A stretch of 64,000 bases of DNA from Terebella lapidaria. Lineage: Eukaryota > Annelida > Polychaeta > Terebellida > Terebellidae. The DNA is taken from contig OX424563.1 in assembly GCA_949152475.1 (NCBI GenBank), forward strand, positions 16,465,001-16,529,000, written 5' to 3'. A program made the translations under genes and the position numbers. The notes under the pieces were generated by a model. The model had not been told where the DNA came from, searched no databases, and was given only the letters and a program-made list of their open reading frames with translations. Position 1 is the stretch's first letter. The number at the start of each line of letters is the position of its first letter. Shown here piece by piece: positions 10,885 to 22,800 of the stretch.

Positions 10885-11200
10885 AGGTTAACGGACTTTA
10901 GCTTATGCATCACGATTTATTGTCAAGGCGTTGCGTCCGTCATCTGTCCGTCGTCTTGCGTCCATATTTTTGTTATCACGGGCGATTTATTTTTGTTAAA
11001 TACGCCGTGGGCGAATCCTTTTGAAAAATTTGGGGGAAAATGCCTAAAAATAACACAAAGGGGGGTATTTTAAAAATATTTTCTGTTTCCCCCTTCAATA
11101 TTGCTGCTGTTTTCGTTGAAAAACGTTGAAATTTGAAAAGATTTTTTTATTCGAAAATCTGTTCATTGACTTTTTTTCTAATTCATGCAGGCTCTCCATT
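10885..11200 (-). mobile_element. Relic end of the AGGTTA-terminal repeat family (second copy at 24989-26655)
   Basis: AGGTTAACGGAC at 10885-10896 matches the terminal motif of the element at 24989-26655. The following GGCGTTGCGTCCGTC block, repeated GTCCGTC words, a TTTTGAAAAATTTGG-like stretch, GTTTTCGTTGAAAAACG and CTAATTCATGCA occur in the same order as the reverse complement of 26655 down to about 26370. Similarity fades near 11200. The relic is in opposite orientation to the other copy and is preceded by a T run. Confidence 0.6.
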
Positions 11201-12169
11201 CCCCGTATTTACCCTTGAATTAGGCCTACTTTTACCCTTATAACCGGGCTGCGCGTGAGCAGCTTTAGAATTTACTTTTGCGACATTGGTAGCAAAAATT
11301 TCATTGAATATGCATGCCATGGGGGTGGACGTCTGGGGAATGCCCCTGAGTAATTTTTTGGTGCATCTGATGGCTATTAGCATGAATTTCACACACAATT
11401 CATAACATATTTTTTTTTTGGGGGGGGGGGGAGGAGGGGGGGGGGCAGAACCCAGTGGTTGCACCCTTGTTATAGGCCTAAGCTTTCAATAATACGTATC
11501 CCGACTTTCAGTTGGACATTTCACACTGTTTTTTTTTCTGCCGAATATCATTCGATATTTTGTGTTAAACCATATGGTTTACCGCCGTGTGTCGTTCCGT
11601 GTGCCACCTATGGGAGAATCTCGAGTAGAATCATAGGTACATTATGACAGGGCTGGAAGAATAGACTGTCATAACGTACCTCTATGCTCGCGTACAATCT
11701 GGAACCTTCACGTTTCCCATCTAACGGAGTTTCCTGAAAATTCGATTTTGTTCAAGAAGTGAAAGGCAAAGTTGTTGCAATGTTGGTTTTTCATGATGAT
11801 GATAGTTCAGGCGCGTGTAAATGGCATTTACAGATCACATTTCTGCAAATCTGATAAATTACAGTAGAAGTTCTCTAAATGCGAATAAGCGACAAGTGAA
11901 GACTGACATTTGACTGCATGATTTATACAGTACATGCTGTGCTCACAGCTCCTCACTGAGATTGAGAATCTTCCGCACTACCGTGGCCCACACCATTATC
12001 TTGGAGGTAGTTAGGTAGGTTGATACATGTAGGTATATTGAGTGTATCCGCGCTCTCGAGGGGTTATACGTACCAAAACAAAGGCATACTAATGTTTTGC
12101 ATTGCTACCGCTCGTTTGGTTTGGTAACTCACCTCATTGAATGGTATGGATTTTTCTCTGTGCGTGCAG
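11201..12169. other. Region upstream of EDRF1, no gene seen
   Basis: AT-rich DNA with a G-rich tract at 11420-11445. A pyrimidine-rich splice acceptor, TTTTTCTCTGTGCGTGCAG, ends at 12169, so at least one EDRF1 5' exon lies upstream, perhaps within this stretch. I could not identify it, nor a promoter. Confidence 0.4.
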
Positions 12170-12190
12170 ATTTGGTGGAAGGAGAACAAG

Positions 12191-15100
12191 ATGGCTGGAC
12201 GTGGACAGGACGTCAAGTCCTCAGCTGTCGTCAAATATGCGGCTGTCGAGATGCCAGCGACTTTCCATCAACTGCGACAGAACACTGATCTCAAACAGCC
12301 ACCGGCCAATTGGCTGCAAGCAAACTCTAAATGGGAGAGCTACATTCGCAACGTGTCCTGTGGACATAACCAGTTCTCCAGGTAACCATGGTAACCTTTG
12401 CTTGAACAAAAACTGTTCTTACTGCATGTGATGTTTTCGTGTCCTAATTTGTAAATCAACACAGAAACTGTATGCTTGGAAAATTGTATTTCAGCATCAA
12501 GATGGGACACTGCTATCCTGAACTGACTGGTGAAATCGATGTCATCTCTGCTGCGGAGGTAAGTTGCCATGACAACGGTCATGTATCGGTACAAACTTGC
12601 CTAGAAACTTGCCTTGATGTTTTTCCAGAGCATTTCAGAGCATATTAGTGTGTTATATTTGAATTTAATCAGTGTGTGTTACATGCTCTGACGGATGTCA
12701 AACGGCTGTTAAAGTACAAAATATATTAGACATATACTTACTACATGTGATGCACACTACAACTGGACAAATGACAGACAGTGAGGACGCATATGCATAT
12801 ACACGCAGACGTACATACATGTAGAACTGCAACCCCCTCACCCTCACCTAATACGATGGATAGCCTATCCATGGCAGGCTCCCTCGAATTGTCCCCTTGG
12901 AAAGGGTGGGGGGGGGGGGGGGGTGGCGGGGGAAGGTCTTAATGAATACAACAGGTATTGGAGATGGAGGTGTGGAGAAGTGATCCTTTGGGTAGCAATC
13001 GCTTGAAGTTGGAATCAATTTTAAAATCAGCCAAATTTAGCATTCTTGTTTGTCACGCAAACTTGAAAGTACATCTTGGGATAGTCGGGAATATATAGGA
13101 AATATGCACAGTTCGACAACAGATACTCAGAAAATTGCCGTTAATCGTGCATGAAAACAGTGAATAGAGAATGATCGGCCAGTCTACATTGCCGGTTACC
13201 ACAGTATCTAGACAAATACCAATGACGTCATCAGACTATGTATAGAACTCGCCCACAAGGCGGGCCGCTTTGAGGAAAAATTTGATGCTCCCGAATTTGA
13301 ATCTTGATTCGGAAACTCAATTTAGGCAGACCGAAATTTGTAGGATTTCTCATTCTATAGACAAAGTAAAGCTATCGCAGAATGAATAAATTTTGTCAAT
13401 TCTACAAGTGATTATAGTTTTGAGCTGCTGAGGATAGCTTTGCTTCAGCCCACAGAACCTTCAGTAGCATGTACACTAAGCACCAAAAGTTTAGGTTCAA
13501 CATGGAAGCGACATATAGAATTCTCTATTCACTCAGAAGTGGTCAGCTCAAAGTCCAGATCTGAACCTCACCTAAATTCTATCTCACACCTGGGTATCCT
13601 GTTGCACAGACACCTCCAGACACCCTGGCAGCACTTGAGACAAGTTTGCATGAAAACTGAGCAAGAATCACCCAGGATGCTTGCCTGGATCTCGTCAGGT
13701 GCTTGTCGTGCAGAGTCTGGGCCTTGTGAGAAGCCTGAGTACGACAGAATAAATGTATAAATGAATAAATGTGTGTAATTTTAGGGTTCATTTATTATTA
13801 ACATGTGTGTTGTCCTCGGACTTCTCACACGGCCCGGACTCTACACTACAAGTTCCTGCAAGATCCAGATGAGATTAAGAAAAAAAGGTCCTGAATAACT
13901 GTTGCCCATTTTTTTTCACGCAGACATGTTTCAAGGGCTGCCATGGCATCTGAAGGCCTCTGTAACACCATTCGAACAAGGTGTTAGATATAATTTAGAT
14001 GGACTTCATATACTATCTCAGAGTCCAGATGTCTACTACATTTTGAACCTAAACGTTTGGTGCTTATAGTGTATGTACACGTATGTTTATGTCAGCAGAC
14101 AAGCCGGGTGGTGGTGTGGTGCAGAGAGAAGTACGTGCGAGTCTGTGGGGTAGGGGGGAGTAGTATAAACCTGGAGCGTACACGTGTGCCACCCTGGCAA
14201 CCACGTCCTTCAAACATCCTAATGAAAGTCCCTTACCATACTTTCACTACACATCATTGTGTATTGGATTTATTTATTTTTCTTCAACTGGCTGCTGAAA
14301 AAAAATGTATGCTCACGTGCGCATCTGCGCAAATGGTAGTTACGCCACTGAACTGTATGCAGATATTCTATTGCTCAAAACTGACTTTAATTTTCAGAAC
14401 ATCAAGAAGCTGTTGAAGATTCCTTACAGCAAGTGCCACGTCTCAATGATGGTTCACCGTGTTGGAAACACGCTTCTGATCGATGAGTTTGACATACACA
14501 GGCATCTACTGCGCCAACAGGAGCAGGACTGGACGTGGCTTCGAAAGTTTTACTATGATACTGTAGCCCGCAGCATGGCCGGCGACCTGAAGGTAAATAG
14601 TGTGCAGCATGGCCGGCGACCTATTCAAGTTAATAATATATAGGAACATGAGGAAAGCGGCAGCATGGCTGATATGCATCGTGGCGAAAAGCTGAAAAAT
14701 TACAAAAATAGACAGTAACATGGCCAATGGGCTAAGTTGACAAAATAGTAAAATGTCTTCACTTCTGTACATTTCAGGAACAGCTCCATGTCACCAAAAA
14801 GAACAAAACCCGAGATCATTTACAGAATAGAAACATGTTCTCCAAATTCCTATATTACAGGTTGGCACCAAATCATGCATGTAAAATGTTAACATTTTTT
14901 ATATGGTTAATATTTGTAACATGATCTCAAATTTCCCAAGGTTAAAGTGTTTTTTTAGCGGTATCATGGGGATCTGTTTCAGTATTGGAAAGTCTGACGA
15001 GACGGAAGAAACCCAGCAATCCATCCCGGACAATAAAACATCGCAACTTTTGCCCGATCCCTTCACTCAGGTACAGAAAACTTGCTTTATTTGAGAGATA

Positions 15101-18100
15101 GCCCACATCCTTCCTGAAGTTGGAGAAACCATGACACCTAGCCCTCCCCCCTCCTCATTTCACCCAGCCTGTCTATGATCTGTTGATGTTTCTGTTCTAG
15201 GCTGAGAACGTTCGCCCTGAGTACCAGAGAACACAGGAGTGGACGTTTGAAGACATCCGAATGTTGGTCGGAACGGATTTGCCGATATTTGGAGGTGGCA
15301 CACATCCCTGCATCAGCCTTAAATTAAGGTTTGTAGTCATTTTCTTTATAAATGGTTGACTTTGGTATGTACCAATAGATGTGAGGGGGGGGGGGGAGGT
15401 GCAGTCAGGAGGTCAGGTGAAGATGGTTCTGTACATATCCGGTAACCATGTAGCAGATGGATAATGAAAGAAAAAAATTGGCATGGGAGAATCGCCTATA
15501 GATGTGGTCACTGTTTCACATGTTTCCATGGTTACAGGGACATGCGGGAACCTATCAACGTGCTGACCGGGCTGGACTACTGGCTGGACAACCTGATGTG
15601 TAACGTCCCAGAACTCGCAATGTGCTACCACCTCGACGGGATCGTACAGAGCTACGAGCTGATCAAGACGGAGGACATCCCCAAACTGTCGTCGTCTTCC
15701 GAGTTCTCACCGTCTGTCATCAAGGATGTCGCCCAGAACATCTTGTCCTTCCTCAAGTCCAACGCCACTAAGGAGGGCCACACATACTGGCTCTTCAAAG
15801 GTTTGTGTAACCCATCAGCAGGTCGTTTTGGCTTGAGTTTTGGAAGTAGAGTTCGCTATTTACTGGTACCTGTAGTAAACTTGAATAAATATTTCTTTTG
15901 TTATGAAATAGATTGTACTCTTAGTTGCAATTCCAACAGGCACTTCTAGGTCTCTAGTTCTTGATGTTTGTGTGGTGATACACGTGATAAAATCAATTTC
16001 ACAGCATGGGCATTGGGCAGCTACTGATTGCTAGTTTTGTGGGAAGCTAGTTCACGTTATAGGTTTATTTTGTAGTTTATGAATGATTATATATTATCAA
16101 AATGTTATTTGTGTACAGTTATGAACTTGTCTCACGTTGTGTTTCGTCTTCCAGGCCATGGAGATGACATTGTGAAGTTGTATGACCTAAGCTCACTGTG
16201 TAGTGACGTGCAGGAAGACCTGTGTAACAATCCCTTCACCGTTCCTGTCGGCATGCTGCTCTACCGAGTGGCACGCAATCTCAGAACCAAATATGGACGT
16301 CAGAAGTCTGGTACGATCCGCACGCTGCTCAAAAACTGCCTGCAGCTCCTGGACAAAGATACACAACCTCAGGTCAGGTCTTCTATAGGCTCATCAACAG
16401 ATTTTGATATTGCGTTCAGGTCAATTGTGATGTACCGTACCTGAATTAACCTTCCTAGATATAGACCTTGTTTTCATTGAAAATTAATTTTTTTTTGCTT
16501 TTACTTTTATCTATCTATTGTCAGTTATATTATATGTGTTTCCATGCATTTACAGATTGTAACATCAGCACAGTTTCTGCTGTCGGATTTGTACGTCTCC
16601 GACAACTTACTGAGTTCTGAGGTCTCCCCGGACTGTAGCGACCCGGATTCTGACATTGAGGATGAACCACTTCAGGTAAAACTAAAAACTAAACTAAGCT
16701 TCGAAACTGAACCAATTCCTGCTAAATCTAGGTTCAAAACTTGTTGCCATGGTGTCAAACCTGGACCACATTGGGTCATTGACAGGAGTCATGTGATGCC
16801 GAGGCGGGTACTGCGACCCAGTCGATCGACGTAGAGGCGTTGAGTTTGGCAAGCAGCCAACAGAAGTACAACGTAGCGCGACAGCGGCAGCACTACGCGC
16901 CTGTGAGCGGGGATCGTGAACAACGCTGTACCGAGGCTCTGCAACACATCACACAGGTCAGTGATACACGACAAGCAGGTGTCCTGACATGTGCTGGTAG
17001 ATAGGACAGGGGTTGAATGTGATGCTGCGAGATACAATTGTGGCTGACGTTGAGCTTGAATTTGAAGCCCTACTAGTTAGTATACATGTATAAAAATAGA
17101 AATTAAAATGCATCCATATTTAGCCCTTTCTAATGACACAGTTCCATGTGTCGGTAGGTGAATTCAGTATACTATGTTGTATTTCTTTTGCTTTGTCAGA
17201 CATTCATTGGTCAAATTCTCATTGTTTCCTCCCACATGTACACAGGGATTATCCTGCTTGGATGAGAGTATCAACAAGGGACGGGATGTTGGTGGAATAA
17301 CCACAGAGACAGAAGAATATCAGGCTAGGTGCAACCCCAATGAAGCTATACCCATGCACTACACTCCTCTCAACGCTACGCAGAACCCAGAAATGGACAG
17401 CGATGATCCTCAGTCATGTGATGCGTGCCTAGCCAATCAGAGCGAGTCTAGACAGTCATGTGATAGTTGTGCAGCCAATCAGAGACAGAGGAGAGGATCA
17501 TGTGATATTTGCTCGGCCAATCATGGCTCATCCGTTGATCATGGTTTTTCCAGGAATAACTTTGCTCGCTGTAGACACAAACTTTCTAGCAATCAGGTGT
17601 CACTGTTCAAGAACAGATCGCTACCGACCGGCTCCTGGCATACAAAGTCCAAGAGTTTACTCATGCGCAAAGGAGCAGTTGCTTTTCTTGGACTGGGAGA
17701 GAAACAGCTTTCTGCCAGAAAGTTTGGTCTTTGCTGGAGATACCTAACCACAGCTCTCCATTGCTTCAGTATGTAATATACATGTATACTAGTAGCCAAA
17801 AAAGTTATTTGAATGCATTGTGGTTTATCATCAGTATACTGTATCCACATGATCCATATCTCTGATATATTTTCCTATAGATATATTTTTATTAAAATTT
17901 CCATTTTGAATGATACATTGTCATATTTCAGCAATCTGTTTGAAGCGAATTCATTGACAACAAGCGGTAATAAAATTGTTACTTTTACCAGGTTGCCTGA
18001 AGCTGTTGAGTCCTAGTCTGGCCAGTAAGACAGACGACCTGCTGGCGTCGATTCTGTCGGCGACCGGGGATCTCCACCTGATGATGGCCCGTGACCCGGC

Positions 18101-21100
18101 CGCCGTCGCGGAGCAGACCCTCGAGTTCCGCGAGCAGACAGAACAGGAGGAGGAGATCCTGACCAGTGCTAAACTCGAGCTCTCCAAGTCAGGTTAGATT
18201 AAGGGTAGCTCCCTGCACTGATAGAAGACAAACCCTTTGCCATGTTTACATGACTAGTGAGTTGCTCAAAGCGTAAGCGCAAACCAGATAAGTAAATGCT
18301 CAGTAATGCTCACTGGTTAGGTTCAGAATGTTCGGAATGGAAAAATGGTAAAATTGGATACTTTTGTTTTCATGTTGGACATATTTGGTAGGGTTTTGTG
18401 ACCACTTCGATGTCAATGGTTTCCTGGATGAAAACAAGCTGAATGCTGATTCTAAACTACCATGATGTACCATTTGGTTTTCACCATTGCAGACTTTGAT
18501 TGGTTGAGTCCATTTTCGTGTGAAGCTGGAGAGAACTTGGAGCGAGGATGTCGGTGCTACACCCTGGCAGTGGAAGCCTTACAGAGTGACGGTCAGAAAG
18601 ACTCGCTGATTGAGAGCATCGCCAAACGTCTTGGCAACTGCCAAAATGAGCTCGGTGTTCACTACATGAATAATCTCGGCAAGAAGATGGCTGCAGACTC
18701 AGGTACTCCCAGTTGCCTTTACCAGTACCAGAAACACACAGCAGCTTATTTTCCGACCAGTACATTTTCAATAATACACTTAGAACTATATTTCTTTGAA
18801 TAAGAATTTCATACAATTATGCAACTATTTCTATATATACACGATACAATGTGATATGTGATAAAATGTTGTTTGGTATACATGTTCAGGGTATGACTGA
18901 GAAAGTGTTGTTAAATTTTGTTTAATTTCTGTATTCTATAGGAAAGCAACACCCAACAGGACAAGAAACTGATGAACTTGCCCGAAAGAGCACCTGTTGT
19001 TTCGAAGCGGGTATTAGTCAGTTCAAACGTTTAGGAGACAGTTTGAATGTTGCTCTGCTCTATGCTAATCTTGGTCGCCTCCAGCGCCTCTTGGCTCAGA
19101 ATGCTCGCCACAGAATAGAAGAAAGTGCAGGCTCACTGGAATTTTCACCAAAAGAGGCCCAAATTCTAACTAAGGTATACTTTGAAAATCGATCAAATCT
19201 TACTGAAATATAAAAATGTCTGAAGTGCATTTTCTTCAGTATAAGTCTCCAATATGTGACTTTGCATTGCGCCAGGCACAGGACTGTTACCGGGAAGCTT
19301 TAGGTAACCTAGCAACCAGGGACCGAAACCCAGAGGTGTGGGACTCCATCTTGTGGGAACTGTCGTCAACGTGCTTCACCATGGCAACCCTTCTACAGGA
19401 CCATGCGCCGCTCAGTACCAAGGCTCAGGAACAGGTAATCACCATACAGATCGGACATGTCACACTCAAACACTAACTATTACTGCAACCATGACAACTC
19501 AACCTTGCAACCAGTCTCAAGTGACATTGGGTACAAAAACTATAGAAGTAAAGTAGTAAAGCCTTTGAGGCTAGTGTAATACAATAGCTCTACTATGCAT
19601 ACAGATATAGCCAGTTGCCATGATTATTGCCAGTTGCCATGACAACAGCACATATCTATCACAGGTGGAAGAGAAGGTGGTGTTGTTGATGCAGACAGCT
19701 CTCGAGCACTGCAAGGTCCCGAGTGATTCCTCGCGCCACGCGACCTGCCAGTACCGAGCTGCGACCATCCACCACCGCCTGGCCTCCCTCTACCACAACG
19801 CCTACCGAAACCAGGTCAGTATTAATATATATAAATCGTATATACCTGTACCTATGAGCAATGGTGTGTATTGTGTACGGACTTTCCCACACTCATGGGT
19901 CATGCTAGTGTGGGTTTTAGTCTGGTGGAAAAGCACTATATCAGGCCTTAAACATTGTGGTGATTGGCTAAAACAAATGGCATATAATAATCCAGCTACA
20001 TGGACTGTGAACTTAAATGTGTTAAGTTTCGGATATTCTTTGTAACATCTGATCTGTTCATTGCATACTGTGTCTTATATGTTGGCGCTGTCTGAGAATG
20101 TTTCGGATATTCTTTGTAACATCTGATCTGTTCATTGCATACTGTGTCTTATATGTTGGCGCTGTCTGAGAATGTTTCGGATATTCTTTGTAACATCTGA
20201 TCTGTTCAATGCATACTGTGTCTTATGTTGGCGCTGTCTGCGAATGTATATTTATTTGCTGATTGCTCGAGTTGTTCTGTATCAGTCGAGTTGTATTCGA
20301 TGGGTTGTATTGGCCTGTGTTGTATAGACTGTATGTTGTATCGGCAGGTGGATAGCAAGAAGCTGCGACAGTTGCGAGAACAGACTGAGGAGCATTACTC
20401 GCAGGCTCTGGAGATGTTCCGGGAGGTAGACGCCGCGTGTGAGCTGCTACGTGTCCAACTGGAGCGAGTCGCACTGCTGGAGTACCAGCTACAGAGTCAG
20501 TAACACATACAGCTTAACATCATTCACAGCTCACTAGAAGGCTGCAGTCCATACCATGATAATGGAATATAGGAGGAAAATAAGTGACACACAGAAGATA
20601 CAGTAATAGTGGAAATGTACTGAGGACTGTTGACTGATACAATGAATAACAGTGCAATCTACTTGAGTCTGTATCACACACAGTAGATCACGCGCATTAG
20701 AAGACAATGTAAAGGAGATGAAACCATATAAATTACTGCCTTCAACATTATATTGTTTATCATGTACTACCGGTATACGGCACTTTTGTTCCTTATGACC
20801 TCTTTACATTTGTATATTGGTTGACAGACCAGACGAGCCCAGTCAGTAAGGTGCGGACGTTACTCTCGGCTCTGGAGATCCTTGCTGCCTGTCGTCATGC
20901 CATCGTCTCGGTTCAGCACCAGGTGGCGTGTGAGCAGCAGGCGGTAGCGCGAGGTCAAGGGACGGGAATCCATGAGGAGGGCGGCAAACTGATAGGCATA
21001 CTGATGGCTAGACTGCAAGTTGTCTCGCACAGTCTCGTCAAAAACATGGCTTTACTCAAGGGGTGAGGGGCAATCTATCAAGCTTCAGGATGTTGATGCT

Positions 21101-21456
21101 ATGCAACGTCATGTTCTCACACCTGAGAATGTGTCCTACATGAACACGTATTCTGGTGTATTTCCCATCAAAGAAGTCTTATTTGATAGGTTTAATCACT
21201 GCAATGAATGATGAAATTACAGTAGTTTTGCCACCGCAAGCAAATAAACTGATGTATGTGCCACGGTGTCCGTTTCAGGAAAAAGAGCCTACCTGCCAAG
21301 ATGGACGTGTGTAAGCAGATATATTCCTCTGTGATACGCAGTGGGGTGGATTCAGATGCAGAACTTTCCAGTCGTTGTCAACTGGTGTCAGAGACGCTTG
21401 AGACAGTATACAACTATCTACACATGGACCAGAGCACAGAGGAAGCAAGTGAATGA
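12191..21456 (+). CDS. EDRF1: EDRF1-like erythroid differentiation-related factor, 19 coding exons
   Basis: Exons: 12191-12381, 12495-12558, 14398-14592, 14778-14860, 14983-15070, 15201-15328, 15538-15800, 16155-16372, 16556-16675, 16786-16956, 17246-17768, 17992-18192, 18493-18702, 18942-19174, 19276-19434, 19665-19814, 20348-20495, 20828-21062, 21279-21456. All use GT-AG, phases match throughout, and the sum is 3558 nt (1185 aa; human EDRF1 is about 1240). Matches recalled from vertebrate EDRF1 include SSAVVKY, LKQPPANWL, KKLLKIPYSKCHVSMMVHR, INVLTGLDYWLDNLMCNVPE, NILSFLKSN, EGHTYWLFK and CQYRAATIHHRLAS. The C-terminal half is helical and TPR-like. In mammals the protein is nuclear and linked to globin expression and GATA1 activity; its role in an invertebrate is unknown. 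An acceptor at 12169 implies an upstream 5' exon, so the true start could be further left. Exon 11 carries a threefold 14-aa repeat. Confidence 0.93.
13469..14070. mobile_element. Palindromic pair of degenerate Tc1/mariner-like transposase remnants
   Basis: The left arm (13469 to about 13745) and right arm (about 13800-14070) are diverged reverse complements over their whole length, with outer ends AGCACCAAAAGTTTAGG and CCTAAACGTTTGGTGCT. In the left arm one frame reads WSAQSPDLNLT, the Tc1-family motif around the second catalytic Asp, then a stop. Further on a frame reads ITQDACLDLVRCLSCRVWAL, like the C-terminal part of Tc1 transposases. Stops and frameshifts make it dead. It lies in EDRF1 intron 2. 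Confidence 0.65.
17414..17539 (+). repeat. Three tandem 42-bp repeats inside EDRF1 exon 11
   Basis: TCATGTGAT recurs at 17414, 17456 and 17498, exactly 42 bp apart and in frame. The encoded 14-aa units read SCDACLANQ, SCDSCAANQ and SCDICSANH followed by variable residues. Each holds a CxxC-like pair. I do not recall this repeat from vertebrate EDRF1. Confidence 0.85.
20027..20248 (+). repeat. Intronic minisatellite, 3 x 74 bp
   Basis: TTTCGGATATTCTTTG begins units at 20027, 20101 and 20175. The units are almost identical (one base change and small gaps in the third), so the expansion is recent and probably polymorphic. It lies in EDRF1 intron 16. Confidence 0.9.
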
Positions 21457-21578
21457 CACCACTGAACTCAACTGAGAATCAAACACCTGAATCTTTCGTC
21501 TTTCAATCGTACATTCTATCATGTTCATCCATATATTCAGTCATTCATTCATTGTTCAAACTTGACCTCGAGATTGTC

Positions 21579-21584
21579 AATAAA
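21579..21584 (+). terminator. EDRF1 polyadenylation signal
   Basis: AATAAA 123 nt after the EDRF1 stop codon, the first canonical hexamer there. Cleavage is expected 10-30 nt further on. Confidence 0.7.
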
Positions 21585-22800
21585 ACATTTTAAGAATCTA
21601 TGTGGAGTTTTGTATTTTGCTCATTCAAATGTCTTTTCAAAATCCAAATAGATAAATTCATACATGTTGTACAAGTTGAAGCTCCATCCTCGACTACCAG
21701 GTATACTGTAGTGTACATACTATGACCATCCCATATCACGATCTGAGCAGCAGTGTTGTCTTAGTATTTTGGGACTTGGGGTCCTTTAAATTGACAATCA
21801 AAATTGCAGGCGTTTCACCGAGAGATTGAGTGTTGTTATTTGTAATCATCGGTTCAGACACGGCAATCGCCAGAACTGTTATGGGCAAAACCACTAACAC
21901 GCACCAGTTTCAAATTTTGTATTTGACCATTGTATAATTTCAATACAGCAACAGGCAAAATGTATCATTAATTAACATTTCATGTACTCCTTAATTTTAA
22001 GTCTACGAAAATTATACCTAACACATAGTTACATGCATTCAAGAGCACAAGTGCTATACCATCAGGGCAAGTGAGTTACCATGACTACAAGATGACTGTA
22101 GCTGAGAGTGACGTACACTGACAACACATGTTATCTGTCAGATAGAAAAATACACCAGCAGTGAACGATAATGACCATAATGATCAGCTGATTTACTACA
22201 TTCAATATATACCACTTTATCACCATTAATATTATGTCGTGAGCAGCTGTGATACAGCATCCACAGAAACAGGGTAAATGCCAACAGATGAAGCTATTTC
22301 ATCACTTAGAAAGTGAAATTATAAATGGAACATTTTGTGGTATTAAATATGAAAACAACATGATAACTACTCACTCAGTATGCAAATGTGATATCACTGT
22401 TGAATACTACACATAATTTTTCTGCCAGATATAAAGTGATACTTATCAATAACATTTACTTATGAACACACATACCATAAATACAAACCCAACAAAATAA
22501 CTGGGCGATACATACATTATATATAAACATATACATGTTCCTGTACATGATATAAACAAACTCCAATTTTGTTATGAAGACCACAACAGTATGATGATAA
22601 ATCCAATAATTTAAAGAGCTGTGATGACAGTATGTACACAATTGAATGAGCGGCAATAAAGCCTGTATCTTCAATAGATTATGCAGATATGGCGAGTGTA
22701 CAAACAGTGCAGTATCAAGATTTGTTTGGAGAGCGGAGGGTGGTGTGGGTAATTGAAGTTGGGGGAGGGGGGGGGGGGGGGCTGTACAAGGGAAGAAGTC
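21585..22800. other. Convergent intergenic region between EDRF1 and Neuralized
   Basis: No gene or named repeat seen. AT-rich. On the minus strand this is the Neuralized 3' UTR side: a long poly-C on that strand (G run at 22761-22781) lies 20 nt beyond the stop codon. AATAAA-like words occur on the minus strand but none could be assigned. Confidence 0.5.

Noticed and set aside
13440..13760. 106-aa open frame as a gene
   Set aside because: It is an off-frame reading of the Tc1-like remnant; the transposase-like peptides are in other frames with stops.
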